A stretch of DNA of 64,000 bases, taken from positions 3,626,001-3,690,000 of the forward strand of contig NZ_CP045423.1 in NCBI RefSeq assembly GCF_009363855.1, given 5' to 3'. The stretch is from Microvirga thermotolerans (lineage in GTDB: Bacteria; Pseudomonadota; Alphaproteobacteria; Rhizobiales; Beijerinckiaceae). The position numbers and the translations under genes were made by a program. Below are positions 34,460-44,421 of the stretch, in pieces (position 1 is the first letter of the stretch; every line of letters begins with the position of its first letter). Under the pieces are notes generated by a model. That model was given only the letters and a program-made list of their open reading frames with translations, searched no databases and had not been told where the DNA came from.

Positions 34460-35781
34460 TCGAGGATTCCTTCGGCGAGCTCTGGGTCGCGGCCCTGGTC
34501 GTCATCCTCTGCCTTCTTCTCTCCGCCTTCTTCTCCGCCGGCGAGACCGCCTTCACCGGCGCGTCCCGCTCGCGCATGCTGTTCCTGGAGAAGAACGGCG
34601 ACCGGCGCGCCGGCCTCGTGAACCGCCTCCTGCAGATGCGCGAGCGCTTCATCGGTACGGTGCTGATCGGCAACAACATCGTCAATATCGGCGTCTCCGC
34701 CTTCACCACGAGCGTCCTCGTGGCGATCTTCGGCGACGGCGGCGCGCTCTATGCGACCGTCATCATGTCGGTCCTGGTGATCGTCTTCGCGGAGGTGCTG
34801 CCGAAGACCATCGCCATCTCCTCGCCCGACACCGTGTCGCTTGCCCTGTCGCGGCCCATGTCCTGGGTGGTGGCGATCATCGGCCCGCTGGCCCTGGCCA
34901 TCGAGCGCCTCGTCCGCGTCATGCTGCGGCCCTTCGGAATCCGGATCGGGGCCAACACGCCGATCCTGTCGGCCAGCGAGGAGATCCGCGGCCAGCTCGA
35001 CCTCCTGCACAAGGAGGGCAACGTGGCAAAGGTGGAGCGTGACATGATGGGCGGCCTCCTCGACCTCGAGGAGCTGACGGTCTCCGAGGTCATGGTCCAC
35101 CGCACCAAGATGCGCACCATCAACGCGGACCTGTCCTCCGAGGAGATCGTGCGCGAGGTGCTGTCGTCGCCCTACACGCGCATGCCCCTGTGGCGCGGCA
35201 GCCAGGAGAACATCATCGGCGTCCTGCACGCCAAGGACCTGCTGCGGGCGCTCGACGCCGTCGGCGGCGATGCGAGCAAGCTGTCCGTCGAGAGCATCGC
35301 GCTGGAGAGCTGGTTCGTGCCGGACACGACGTCCCTGCGCGACCAGCTCAAGGCCTTCCTCGCCAGGAAGACCCACTTCGCGCTCGTCGTCGACGAGTAC
35401 GGGGAGGTGATGGGCCTCGTGACCCTCGAGGACATCCTCGAGGAGATCGTCGGCGACATCAAGGATGAGCACGACCTGTCGGTCCAGGGCGTGCGCCCTC
35501 AGCCCAACGGCTCGGTGAACGTGGACGGCTCCGTCCCGATCCGAGACCTCAACCGGGTGATGGACTGGAACCTGCCCGACGAGGAGGCGACCACCATCGC
35601 CGGGCTCGTCATCCACGAGGCCCAGGCGATCCCCGACACGGGCCAGATCTTCACCTTCCACGGCTTCCGCTTCCAGGTCCTGCGCAAGTCGCGCAACCGC
35701 ATCACGGCACTGCGGATCACGCCGCTTTCCGTCGCGAGGAAGGCGGACGAGGCCTTGGCTCAGGGCGCTCGGCGCGGTTAG
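34456..35781 (+). CDS. HlyC/CorC family (CNNM/DUF21-CBS) membrane protein
   Basis: A 441-aa protein with a DUF21/CNNM transmembrane domain of about four helices (residues 8-190; FFSAGETAFTGASRSRM, FAEVLPKTIAIS). Two CBS domains (about 205-330; VMVHRTKMRTI, FALVVDEYGEVMGLVTLEDILEEIVGDI) and a CorC/HlyC C-terminal domain follow. Relatives mediate Mg2+/Co2+ efflux or affect magnesium homeostasis. The ATG overlaps the aroB stop (ATGA). An aroK-aroB-hemolysin order is common in Rhizobiales. Confidence 0.92.
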   Translation: MIEDSFGELWVAALVVILCLLLSAFFSAGETAFTGASRSRMLFLEKNGDRRAGLVNRLLQMRERFIGTVLIGNNIVNIGVSAFTTSVLVAIFGDGGALYATVIMSVLVIVFAEVLPKTIAISSPDTVSLALSRPMSWVVAIIGPLALAIERLVRVMLRPFGIRIGANTPILSASEEIRGQLDLLHKEGNVAKVERDMMGGLLDLEELTVSEVMVHRTKMRTINADLSSEEIVREVLSSPYTRMPLWRGSQENIIGVLHAKDLLRALDAVGGDASKLSVESIALESWFVPDTTSLRDQLKAFLARKTHFALVVDEYGEVMGLVTLEDILEEIVGDIKDEHDLSVQGVRPQPNGSVNVDGSVPIRDLNRVMDWNLPDEEATTIAGLVIHEAQAIPDTGQIFTFHGFRFQVLRKSRNRITALRITPLSVARKADEALAQGARRG

Positions 35782-35803
35782 CGCCCGGCGGGGGGGTCCA
35801 TGC

Positions 35804-37612
35804 CTACGTCGCCGGGACGGCCTTCAGGCGCGGCTCCGCCGCGGGCTCGGCGCCGGTTTCGCCGGCGATGAACTGCGCCCTCGCCAGCTCGGCGAAGCGG
35901 CCGCCCCTGGCGACGAGTTCTGCGAAGCTTCCCGCTTCCACGATCCGCCCCTGGTCGAAGACGAGGATCCGGTCCGCGTTGCGGATCGTGGCGAGGCGGT
36001 GGGCGATGACGAAGGTCGTTCTTCCCTTCATCACCTCGTCGAGGGCCAGCTGCAGCTTCCGTTCGGTGGCGGCGTCGAGGGCGCTGGTGGCCTCGTCGAG
36101 GATGAGGATCGGCGGATTCTTCAGAAGGGCACGGGCGATGGACAGGCGCTGGCGCTCGCCGCCCGAGAGCGAACGCCCGCGCTCGCCGATGACCGTATCG
36201 AGCCCTGCGGGCTGGCGGGCGATGAACTCCACCGCCTGCGCCCGCTCCAGAGCCTCGATCATCTCCGCATCCGTCGCATCGGGACGGCCGACCTGCAGGT
36301 TCTCGCGGATCGTGCGGGCGAAGAGCATCGGCTCCTGGAACACCACGCCGATGTTGCGGCGCAGGGAAGCGAGGCTGAGGTCGCGGATGTCGTCGTCGTC
36401 GATGCGGATGGTGCCGGACTGCGGGTCGAAGGCCCGGTGCAGGAGCCCGAGGGTCGTCGACTTGCCGGAACCCGTGGCGCCGACGAGGGCGACGGTCTCG
36501 CCCGGCTGGACGGAGAAGGTCACGTCCTGGATGGCGGGACGCTTGCCGTCGTAGGAGAAGCTCACGTCCTCGAAGGCGACCTTGCCCGCGAAGCGCGGCA
36601 CGTCCTTGGCGTTGGGCTTGTCGTGGACCGCCGGCGCCGTATCGAGGATCTCGAAGAACTCCCGCATCTTCGGCGCCTGCATGAAAAGCTGGTTCACGAA
36701 GCTCACCGCCTGCTCGAGCCGCCCGATCAGCATGGTGGCGATGCTCATGAACATCACCACCTCGCCGATGGTCGCAAGCCCGCTCAGGTGCAGCGCCGTG
36801 CCGACGAGGAAGATCGCCGTGACGGTGATCGTGGCGGATGCGCGCGAGGCCACCGATGCGACCGCCCACCAGGAAAGGACCGGGTTCTGCGCCTGCAGGA
36901 GCTGGCCGATGATGGTGCGCAGGGATCTCGCCTCCGCCTCGACGCGGGTGAAGGACTGGATGACGGGTACGTTGCCGAGGGCGTCGGAGGCATGCTCGGC
37001 AAGGCTCGAATGGTAGCGCTCGACGGCGCCCTGGAGGCTCTCGGTCTTGCGCAGCACGATGGTGGTCACCACCGCGAAGATCCCCATGAGGGCGACGAGG
37101 AGCAGCCCCAGCCGCCAGTTGAGGAACACGGTCAGGGGCAGCAGGATGAGGAGGGCGACGAGCGCCGCGAAATGCTCGCGGAAGAAGCCGAGCCAGAGCC
37201 AGGCCATGCCGTTCGAGCCTTCCAGCATCACCTTCAGGACCCGCCCCGAATGGGTGGAGGTGTGGAAGGCGAGCGGCAGCTCCAGCACGTGCTCGAAGTA
37301 GTTTGCGATCACCGACAGCCTGCGGCGGTGGGACAGCCGGTCTGCGTGAAGCGCCACCAGCACCCCCGCGCCGATGGAGAAGAAGCCGAAGGCGACCCAG
37401 GCCAGGATAAGCGGCATCAGGGTCGAGAAGGCGATGGGCGGCGCGCTCGGGTTTTGGGCCCGGGTGAGCACGTCGATGATGCGGCCGAAGAGGATCGGCT
37501 CCGCGAAGGCGGAGATGGCGAGGGCCACGTTCGCCAGGGCCAGGAGCGCGCCGACCCGGAGATCCGAGCCGAGCTGGCCGAGCACGCGAAGGTAGAGGCG
37601 GATCAGCCACAT
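35804..37612 (-). CDS. ndvA: Cyclic beta-glucan exporter NdvA/ChvA (ABC transporter, fused permease-ATPase)
   Basis: A 602-aa half-transporter. Six transmembrane helices (residues 1-310) begin with the NdvA-like [23 protein letters not shown]. The ATPase domain follows (Walker [11 protein letters not shown] at about residue 370, signature [15 protein letters not shown], Walker [13 protein letters not shown]). ChvA/NdvA exports cyclic beta-1,2-glucan to the periplasm in rhizobia. The glucan synthase NdvB is not in this window, so the substrate is inferred from family. It stands alone. Confidence 0.88.
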   Translation of the reverse strand: MWLIRLYLRVLGQLGSDLRVGALLALANVALAISAFAEPILFGRIIDVLTRAQNPSAPPIAFSTLMPLILAWVAFGFFSIGAGVLVALHADRLSHRRRLSVIANYFEHVLELPLAFHTSTHSGRVLKVMLEGSNGMAWLWLGFFREHFAALVALLILLPLTVFLNWRLGLLLVALMGIFAVVTTIVLRKTESLQGAVERYHSSLAEHASDALGNVPVIQSFTRVEAEARSLRTIIGQLLQAQNPVLSWWAVASVASRASATITVTAIFLVGTALHLSGLATIGEVVMFMSIATMLIGRLEQAVSFVNQLFMQAPKMREFFEILDTAPAVHDKPNAKDVPRFAGKVAFEDVSFSYDGKRPAIQDVTFSVQPGETVALVGATGSGKSTTLGLLHRAFDPQSGTIRIDDDDIRDLSLASLRRNIGVVFQEPMLFARTIRENLQVGRPDATDAEMIEALERAQAVEFIARQPAGLDTVIGERGRSLSGGERQRLSIARALLKNPPILILDEATSALDAATERKLQLALDEVMKGRTTFVIAHRLATIRNADRILVFDQGRIVEAGSFAELVARGGRFAELARAQFIAGETGAEPAAEPRLKAVPAT

Positions 37613-37777
37613 GGACGGCTACCCGCTTCGGCCCGCCAGGTCACGAGGACCGGCCTCTTCTTCCATCGGATCCCGCATTGCGACCGCCTCCCTGTCCGGG
37701 CTCCGCTTGCCATAGTGAAGCCTGCGACAATCAACGGCAATCCCGTGACTTTGTTCGGGCGGCGGGCGCAGGATGCG

Positions 37778-38275
37778 TCAGCGCCTGTCGGCGGCGACCG
37801 CGAGCGCCCAGTAGACCTTGTATTTCGACTGCGGCGCGTAAGCCGTCGCGATCGCGATCCGCGTCGCCTGGGGATCCGTGAGGACCCGGTCGTGCTGCGG
37901 GCTCTCCCGCCAGCCGGAGAAGGCCTCGGCGAGGGTGTGGTAGCCGGCGGACAGGTTCGCCGCCGGAGCCCGGTAGCCGGCGGAGGCGAGGTGCGCCTTG
38001 AAGGCGTCCGCGGAGCTGGGCCTGTCGGCGGCGGCCATGGCCTGCGCCTCGGCCTGGGCCGCGGCCTGGAGATCCGGATCGAGCGCCAGGGGGGGCAGCC
38101 CCCTGTTGCGGCGATAGGCATTGATCATGTCGCGGGCCATGGCGGCGTCGACCGCCGCGTCGGCCCTGGCCATGGAGGCATAGAAGCTCGGGGCGGTCGG
38201 GCGGGCGGCGGGCGGCGGGCTCTGGCACGCTGCCAGGGCGAGCGCCGGGAGGATGAGGAGGGGGAAGCGTCTCAT
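37778..38275 (-). CDS. CAP/SCP domain lipoprotein
   Basis: A 165-aa exported protein with a lipobox (LALAACQSP; Cys17 as the lipidation site). The CAP domain includes INAYRRNRGLPPLALDPDLQAAAQAEAQAMA, LAEAFSGWRESPQHDRVLTDP and a YWALAVA end. Bacterial CAP proteins are secreted or surface-bound and mostly uncharacterised. It lies 5 bases upstream... in transcription order downstream of the mechanosensitive channel gene, whose stop is at 38281, so the two are probably one operon. Confidence 0.88.
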   Translation of the reverse strand: MRRFPLLILPALALAACQSPPPAARPTAPSFYASMARADAAVDAAMARDMINAYRRNRGLPPLALDPDLQAAAQAEAQAMAAADRPSSADAFKAHLASAGYRAPAANLSAGYHTLAEAFSGWRESPQHDRVLTDPQATRIAIATAYAPQSKYKVYWALAVAADRR

Positions 38276-38280
38276 GCGGC

Positions 38281-40839
38281 CTACTTATCCTTGAGAAGGG
38301 TTAAGCCTTCCTCTTCGGCCTGGGCCGCCTTCGGCTTGGCCTCCGCTTCGTCCTCCTCCTTGGACGGCGCCGGCGGCGGCGCGGCGGGAGCGGGCGGCGC
38401 GCCGGTCCCCTCCTCGCGCAGCTTGCGGAAGATCTCGAAATAGAGATCGCTCGATACGCGGCCTGCCGAGTCGATGTCGTCGACGAAGCAGATCAGGTCG
38501 AAGTCGATCGTGTTCTCCGTGACCTTCTTGAAGAGCACCCGCGGCGCGGGCTCGCTCATCACCTCGCGGTGGGCCAGCGCGCTGCGCCGCATGATGTCGG
38601 CCACGTGGTCGGGATCGGACGCGCGGGGAACCGGCACCGAGACGAGGACGCGCCCGATGCGGTCGTTGCGCACCCGGTTGCGGACGATGCCCGAGATGAG
38701 GTTCGAGTTCGGCACGATGAGCGTCGAGCGGTCGAAGGTCTGGATCTCCGTGGAGCGCACGTTGATCCGGCGCACGTAGCCTTCGCCGTCGCCCACCACG
38801 ACGAGATCCCCCACCCGGATGGGCCTCTCCCAGAGCAGGATCAGGCCCGAGATGAAGTTGTTGACGATGGACTGCAGGCCGAAACCGATACCGACCGAGA
38901 GGGCGCCGGCGACGATGGTGACCCGCTCGAGGCTCAGGCCCAGATAGGTAAAGGCGATCACGCCCGCGGAAATGATGCCCACATAGCCCGCGGCGGTGCG
39001 GATCGAGTTCCGCAGGCCCGCATCGAGCTCCGTCGCCGGCAGGAAGGTGTTGTCGAGCCAGCGCTGGATGAGCCGGGTCGCCGTGAACCCGACGGTGAAG
39101 AGCAGGGCCGCGACCAGGATCGACGACAGGGAGATCGTCACGTCACCCACGCTGAAGCCGAAGAACACCGCTCGCAGGGAGCCCATCACGTCCGTCGACT
39201 CGATCCCCCACGGCGCAAGGGCCAGGAGCACGGCCACGACGACGAGGGCCAGCCGCGCGATGCCGCTCGCCAGCACGCCGATCTGCTCGAGGGAGCGGCG
39301 GCGCAGGCCCGTATTGGCCTGGAGCATGGTCGAGATGCGGCTCTGGGTCCTGAAGGTATTGCCGATGAACTCGTCGGCGAGGGCGATCAGCAGGATCAGC
39401 AGGGCGACGAGGATCGAGATCCAGGCCGTCTGGTCCACCAGAAACGAGGCGAGGGCCACATAGCCGCCGAGGACGCTGCCGACGACGATGGCGACGACGA
39501 TCCAGCCCAGGGTCCGCAAGGGGCCGCCGATGGACACCTCCGGCGCCACGTAGGGGCCGAGGCAGGCTTCGTCCTGCGTCGCCCGCGCGGCGAACCTGCG
39601 CAGGAGTTCGGCGAGGATCAGGGCGCAGGCCAGGGCGAAGACCGCCCGCGTCACGACGGTGATGGGCAGCGCCGCCGCGATGGCCTGATTGAAGGCATCG
39701 AGCACCTTGCCGACCACCATGACGGTCGCGAGCGTGATGCCGAAGCTCATGATGCGCCCGGCAGAGGCCTCGCTGACGGAGACGAGGCGCCAGGAGCCGT
39801 GATCGGGCGCGAGGATGGCGTCGATGAGCGCGCGCACGAAGGCGATGAAGGCGATGCCGCGCAGGATGGCGGCGACCACCTGCTCCAGCCGGGGCGGGAA
39901 CAGGTCCACCGCGTCGAAGGACACCCAGAAGATCCAGCTTCCCGCGATGGCGGGAACGGTGCCGAGGAGAAGGACGGCGGAGGCTGCGAGCAGGCGGCTG
40001 CGCCGGGCCGGATCGAGGATCTCCGGATCCCGCCGCACGAGCCGCGGCGCGATCGACCGCCGCCCGGCATAGAGCGCGATGGCGACGCCGAGGGACAGGC
40101 CGATGAGCAGCAGGACCCCCAGGGTCGCGTTCCGCTGAATCTGGCCGACGGTGTCCCCGAAGGTGATCCGCTGCGCCCGCAGCTCGCGGGGAAGCGCCTG
40201 GACGACGTCCATCCACAGCCCGAGGCTGAGAATGCTGTCGCTCTTCTCGAACAGGGCGCGGGTGAAGCCCGCCCGGCGCAGGTCGCTGATCTGGGCGCTG
40301 AGCTGCTCGGCCTGCACCAGGAGCGCGCGGCCGAGCCGCTGGGTCTCGTCGAGCTCCGCGACCGCGGCCTCCCGCTCGCTGCGGTCCCGCGCGGCCTCGG
40401 CGCTCTCCTCGGGCTCCCCCTCCTTCGGCTTCGGACCGAGCTGCGCCAGCCGCGCCCTGCTCGCCTCCAGCTTCGGCGCCTGCTCGGCGATGAGGCCGCG
40501 GATGTTCTCGATGATGGGCTCGATCTGCTGCCGGAGGCTCTGGAGCTCCGCATCGGACTGTCTCCTGGCCTGGATCGCGAGCTCCTTCTGCTCGAGATCG
40601 GCCTTGAACCGGTCGAGCTTGGCACGGACCGCCTTCGTGTCCGCGGAAATCGCCGGGGGGGTCGGAGCCGTTGCCGCAGGGGCAGGTGCCTGAGGCTGAG
40701 CCTGTGTCTGGGTCTGGGTTTGAGTTTGGGCCGGAACGGCCTGCGGAGGAGTCTTCTGCCCCTGCGCATGGCCCGCGGTCGCGATGCCGAAAGCCAGCAT
40801 TGCGGCCAGAAAGAGCCGCCCTCGTCCCATCCGTCTCAT
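38281..40839 (-). CDS. Large mechanosensitive ion channel protein (MscS superfamily, MscK/DUF3772-like)
   Basis: An 852-aa inner-membrane channel. It begins with a signal peptide (residues 4-23), a Gln/Pro-rich linker and a long periplasmic coiled coil (about 55-200). About eleven transmembrane helices follow, then the MscS core near 640-760 with GFGLQSIVNNFISGLILLWERPI and RRINVRSTEIQTFDRSTLIVPNS. The tail is acidic and Pro/Ala-rich. Such channels release solutes on hypo-osmotic shock. The ATG at 40839 gives a clean signal peptide; an ATG at 40887 would add 16 residues. The CAP lipoprotein gene follows closely. Confidence 0.92.
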   Translation of the reverse strand: MRRMGRGRLFLAAMLAFGIATAGHAQGQKTPPQAVPAQTQTQTQTQAQPQAPAPAATAPTPPAISADTKAVRAKLDRFKADLEQKELAIQARRQSDAELQSLRQQIEPIIENIRGLIAEQAPKLEASRARLAQLGPKPKEGEPEESAEAARDRSEREAAVAELDETQRLGRALLVQAEQLSAQISDLRRAGFTRALFEKSDSILSLGLWMDVVQALPRELRAQRITFGDTVGQIQRNATLGVLLLIGLSLGVAIALYAGRRSIAPRLVRRDPEILDPARRSRLLAASAVLLLGTVPAIAGSWIFWVSFDAVDLFPPRLEQVVAAILRGIAFIAFVRALIDAILAPDHGSWRLVSVSEASAGRIMSFGITLATVMVVGKVLDAFNQAIAAALPITVVTRAVFALACALILAELLRRFAARATQDEACLGPYVAPEVSIGGPLRTLGWIVVAIVVGSVLGGYVALASFLVDQTAWISILVALLILLIALADEFIGNTFRTQSRISTMLQANTGLRRRSLEQIGVLASGIARLALVVVAVLLALAPWGIESTDVMGSLRAVFFGFSVGDVTISLSSILVAALLFTVGFTATRLIQRWLDNTFLPATELDAGLRNSIRTAAGYVGIISAGVIAFTYLGLSLERVTIVAGALSVGIGFGLQSIVNNFISGLILLWERPIRVGDLVVVGDGEGYVRRINVRSTEIQTFDRSTLIVPNSNLISGIVRNRVRNDRIGRVLVSVPVPRASDPDHVADIMRRSALAHREVMSEPAPRVLFKKVTENTIDFDLICFVDDIDSAGRVSSDLYFEIFRKLREEGTGAPPAPAAPPPAPSKEEDEAEAKPKAAQAEEEGLTLLKDK

Positions 40840-40929
40840 TCGGTTTCGCCCCGTCGCACCTTGTTGAACGCTGGTTATGCGAATCATTAAGGCGAAAAGT
40901 CGCCGCCTGAGAAGGCGTTGGCAAGAAAG

Positions 40930-40960
40930 GCCGGAGCGGCGACAGGGCCGCCGCTCCGGC
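40930..40960 (-). terminator. Rho-independent terminator of the 96-aa gene
   Basis: A perfect 12-bp stem (40930-40941 with 40949-40960) and 7-base loop, followed on the minus strand by CTTTCTTG. It starts 19 bases after the stop of the 96-aa gene and separates it from the channel gene. Confidence 0.8.
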
Positions 40961-40978
40961 GCTTCCTGGATGACGGGG

Positions 40979-41269
40979 CTATTTCTTCGTGTTGGCGGTG
41001 CCCGTCGCGGAGGGATCCGTCGGCACGGGGTAGGCCGGGTTGGCGGGGGAGGTCCGGTCCGTCGGATTCGCGGACGAGCCGGAGGGCGAGCCCGTCACGG
41101 CGGCGCGCGAGGCCGCCTGGCCTGGATCGTCGGGCGACGTTCTCCCCACCCAGATGAGATAGCCGCCGATGGCGATGCCGCACAGGAGCAGGGCTCCGAG
41201 CAGCACCGCCAGGACGGGACGGCCGGGAGGGCCCTGCCGTGCGCGGTCGTCGGGAACAATTCTAGCCAT
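40979..41269 (-). CDS. Small single-pass membrane protein, unknown function
   Basis: A 96-aa protein from the ATG at 41269, with GAGAGG upstream. A short polar N-terminus precedes one transmembrane helix (about residues 19-42; VLAVLLGALLLCGIAIGGYLIW) described here by its ends. A Ser/Thr/Pro/Asn-rich periplasmic tail follows. Family not recognised. A perfect EcfG promoter (GGAAC-N16-CGTT at 41332-41356, minus strand) lies 63 bases upstream, so it is probably a general-stress membrane protein. Confidence 0.78.
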   Translation of the reverse strand: MARIVPDDRARQGPPGRPVLAVLLGALLLCGIAIGGYLIWVGRTSPDDPGQAASRAAVTGSPSGSSANPTDRTSPANPAYPVPTDPSATGTANTKK

Positions 41270-41634
41270 CGCAAGCCTCTCGATGATGGTAGGGGCCGAC
41301 CGAACCTGGCGAGGCTCGGCTGTGGGAGGGCAACGCCACATGGCGGGGGCAGTTCCTCCTCCGTTCCGTCGAAAGCGGGATCGCGCGCGGGGCTTGCTCG
41401 AAGCGAGGACAGCGAGACCTGCGGATCGCGGGGATCCAACCTCCGGGTTCCGCCGTTGACGGGGACGGACCGGGGCATGGCACCGAAGGGCGTTCACGGA
41501 CTGGAAGCTGACGCAGCGATGACTTTCGGACGCCGAACCGGCACCTGAGGCCGAGGCCGCGCCCCTTCGTCTCCTCAGTCATGTTTTCGCCGTTTTGAAC
41601 GCCCTTGGGTTAGATGCCGATTCAAGGAGTTGTC
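41270..41634. other. Intergenic region, divergent promoters
   Basis: No gene is seen. It carries the EcfG promoter of the 96-aa gene on the minus strand. On the plus strand it carries the leader of the GH2 gene, with AAGGAG at 41624-41629 as ribosome binding site. The plus-strand promoter is not evident. Confidence 0.55.
41332..41356 (-). promoter_or_regulatory. Consensus EcfG (general stress) promoter
   Basis: On the minus strand GGAAC (41352-41356) and CGTT (41332-41335) are 16 bases apart, a full match to consensus. The transcript would reach the 96-aa gene start in about 60 bases. Confidence 0.68.
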
Positions 41635-44385
41635 ATGCAGGACAATCGCATCAGCTTGGACGGAAGCTGGGAATTTTTGCACGTCGCCGACGACCGGATG
41701 CCCGGCCCGGCGGAGGTCCGCGAGATCGTCGTTCCCAGCCCTTGGCAGGCCCAGTTCCAGGATCTGCGGATGCGAGCCGGCATCGGGATCTACCGCCGGA
41801 TCGTGGACATCCCTGCGGACTGGCTTCATGACAGCGTCTGGCTGCGCTTCGGCGCCGTCTTCCACAACACGCGGGCTTTCGTGAACGGCGAACCGGTCGG
41901 CTCCAACGAGGGCGGCTTCCTGCCGTTCTCCTTCGACGTCACGCAGCACCTCAGGCCCGGCCTCAACGAGATCAAGGTCCGGGTGGACTCCCCCACCGAC
42001 AATCCGGCGGAGTTCCCGGACTCGCCCTTCGCCGAAATCCCCTTCGGCAAGCAGAGCTGGTACGGCCCGCTTTCCGGCATCTGGCAGTCGACGTTCCTGG
42101 AGCGCCGCATCCCCGATCACATGAACCGTATCCGCCTCGTTCCCAGGCGCGAGACAGGCCATGTCGCGGCAGGCGTCTTCTTCGCCCGCCCCCTCACCGA
42201 TACCGCCCAGGTCCGGATCGAGGTGAGGGATCCCTCGGGGGCGGTGGTGATCGACGAACTCCACGAGACGCAGGTGGGCGTCACCAGCATGCCCTTCGAC
42301 TTCACCGTTCCGGAGGTGCAGTCCTGGTCCCCCGACGAGCCCAATCTCTACACCATCCGCCTCGCCCTGGTGCGGAACGGCGTCGTCAGGGACGAAATCG
42401 GCGACCATTTCGGCTTCCGCACCATCGAGACGCGGAACGGCAAGTTCTACCTGAACGGCGAGCCGCTCTACCTGCGTGCGGCCCTCGACCAGGACTACTA
42501 CCCGGACACGATCTGCACGGTGCCCTCCGTCGCGTTTCTCGAGGACCAGTTCCGCAAGGCGAAGGAGCTGGGGCTGAACTGCCTGCGCTGCCACATCAAG
42601 GCGGCGGATCCGCGCTACTACGACGTGGCCGACCGGATGGGCATGCTCATCTGGACCGAGCTCCCCAACGGCGGCATGGCGACCGACCGCTCCCGCGGCC
42701 GCAAGGAGAAGCTTCTGAAGGGCATCGTCGACCGCGACGGCAACCACCCTTCCATCGTCATCTGGACGATCATCAACGAGAACTGGGGCGTCGACCTCGT
42801 CAACGATCCCGACCACCGGGACTGGCTGAAGCGCACCTTCGCCTGGCTGAAGGCCTACGACCCGACCCGCCTCGTCGTCGACAACTCGCCGCTGGCTCCG
42901 AGCTTTCATGTGGAGTCGGACATCGCCGACTATCATTTCTATGCCGCCGTGCCGGATCACCGCGACGAATGGGACAGGTTCGTGGACGAGCTCGCGAGCC
43001 GCGCCTCCTGGCTCTACTCGCCCCATGGCGATGCGGTGATTACGGGGCGGGAGCCTCTCATGTGCTCCGAGTTCGGAAACTGGGGCCTGCCCTATCCGAA
43101 GGATCTGCGGAACGACAAGGGAGAGGAGCCCTGGTGGTTCGAGACCGGCCACGACTGGGGCGAGGGCGTGATGTATGCCCACGGAGTCGAGAACCGCTTC
43201 TCCGACTGGAGTCTCGACCGCGTCTTCGGCGACCTGCGCCGCTTCGTCATCGCGGCGCAGTGGCAGCAGTTCCGCGCGCTGAAATACGAGATCGAGGCCA
43301 TGCGCCGGAAGCCGAGCCTCGCAGGCTACGTGATCACCGAGCTGCACGACTGCCACTGGGAATCGAACGGGCTCCTGGACATGCGCCGCAATCCGCGCGT
43401 CTTCCATGAGCTGTTTCACATCATCAATGCCGACACGGCGATCGTCCCCAAGTGGGAGCGCGTCTCCTACTGGGCGGGGGAGCAGGCCTCGCTCGAGCTC
43501 GCCGTCGCCCACGGGGCGGGGCCAGTCCTGGAGGACTGCCAGCTCGAGATCCGCCTGTGCAACGAGACGCGGCGCCTTCCCGTCCCGCGGCTCGAGGCTC
43601 CCACGGTCGTCGATCTGGGATCGGTCGATCTTCCCGTGCCCGATCTCGAGGAATCGGCCCTGCGGCGCATCTGCCTGGAGCTGCGCGCGTCGGACGGCCG
43701 CCTCGTCGCGCAGAACCACGTGGATCTCGCCATCCACGCGGCGCGCGGCAAGCCGCTGCATTTCCGGCAGCTGATCTGGTCTCCCGACGAGGACCTGCGG
43801 GAGCGCATGAGGCTGATGGGATATGCCTCGGCCCGCAGCCTCGAGGAGGCCTCGGTCGTGGTCTCGCGCAGCCACGACAAGGCCATCGCCGACCACGTGC
43901 GCCAGGGGGCGAGCCTGCTGCTCTTGCCGGAGGGCGAGCTCAGCCTCTACCCGTTCTTCCCCCATTGGCAGAACGTGCAGGTCAAGACCCGCGACGGTAC
44001 CCTGTGGCGGGGCGACTGGGCTTCGTCCTTCGCGTGGCTGCGCCGGTCGGGACATTTCGCGCGCTTCCCCGGCGGCCCGCTTCTCGACGAGACCATGGAC
44101 CGCGTCATACCCGACCACGTCATCTCCGGCTGCAACCTGCTCGACTTCCAGGCCCGCGTCTTCGCCGGCCTCGTCGTGGGCTGGATCCACAAGCCGGTGT
44201 CCCTCGGCGTGGAGCGCTCCTACGGGCGCGGCCGGATCGTGGCCTCGACCTTCCGCCTGTTCAGGGACGAGCCGATGGCCGACCCGACCGCCACCATGCT
44301 CCTCGACAGCCTGGTGGAACTTGCGGTCGAATCGCGCATGGCGCGCCTGGAGGAGGCCGTGCGCGCTGCGGAGGCGGCGGCCTGA
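41635..44385 (+). CDS. Glycoside hydrolase family 2 protein, cytoplasmic
   Basis: A 916-aa enzyme of the beta-galactosidase/beta-glucuronidase family. A sugar-binding jelly-roll domain (1-170) and an Ig-like domain (about 175-275) precede a TIM barrel. The acid/base is Glu382 in TIINENWG, and the likely nucleophile is Glu479 in CSEFGNWG. A C-terminal part of about 250 residues looks like an amidotransferase-like/accessory domain. There is no signal peptide. The ATG at 41635 is chosen for its AAGGAG; an ATG at 41614 lacks one. It converges on the GH1-RmlD gene. The substrate is unknown. Confidence 0.9.
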   Translation: MQDNRISLDGSWEFLHVADDRMPGPAEVREIVVPSPWQAQFQDLRMRAGIGIYRRIVDIPADWLHDSVWLRFGAVFHNTRAFVNGEPVGSNEGGFLPFSFDVTQHLRPGLNEIKVRVDSPTDNPAEFPDSPFAEIPFGKQSWYGPLSGIWQSTFLERRIPDHMNRIRLVPRRETGHVAAGVFFARPLTDTAQVRIEVRDPSGAVVIDELHETQVGVTSMPFDFTVPEVQSWSPDEPNLYTIRLALVRNGVVRDEIGDHFGFRTIETRNGKFYLNGEPLYLRAALDQDYYPDTICTVPSVAFLEDQFRKAKELGLNCLRCHIKAADPRYYDVADRMGMLIWTELPNGGMATDRSRGRKEKLLKGIVDRDGNHPSIVIWTIINENWGVDLVNDPDHRDWLKRTFAWLKAYDPTRLVVDNSPLAPSFHVESDIADYHFYAAVPDHRDEWDRFVDELASRASWLYSPHGDAVITGREPLMCSEFGNWGLPYPKDLRNDKGEEPWWFETGHDWGEGVMYAHGVENRFSDWSLDRVFGDLRRFVIAAQWQQFRALKYEIEAMRRKPSLAGYVITELHDCHWESNGLLDMRRNPRVFHELFHIINADTAIVPKWERVSYWAGEQASLELAVAHGAGPVLEDCQLEIRLCNETRRLPVPRLEAPTVVDLGSVDLPVPDLEESALRRICLELRASDGRLVAQNHVDLAIHAARGKPLHFRQLIWSPDEDLRERMRLMGYASARSLEEASVVVSRSHDKAIADHVRQGASLLLLPEGELSLYPFFPHWQNVQVKTRDGTLWRGDWASSFAWLRRSGHFARFPGGPLLDETMDRVIPDHVISGCNLLDFQARVFAGLVVGWIHKPVSLGVERSYGRGRIVASTFRLFRDEPMADPTATMLLDSLVELAVESRMARLEEAVRAAEAAA

Positions 44386-44397
44386 GCCGCCCCTCCC

Positions 44398-44416
44398 CTC
44401 GTTTCCTGGAAACGAG
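44398..44416. terminator. Weak hairpin between convergent glycosidase genes
   Basis: An 8-bp perfect inverted repeat (CTCGTTTC / GAAACGAG) with a 3-base loop lies in the 36-base gap. No T run follows on either strand, so its terminator role is tentative. Confidence 0.35.
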
Positions 44417-44421
44417 AGGCC

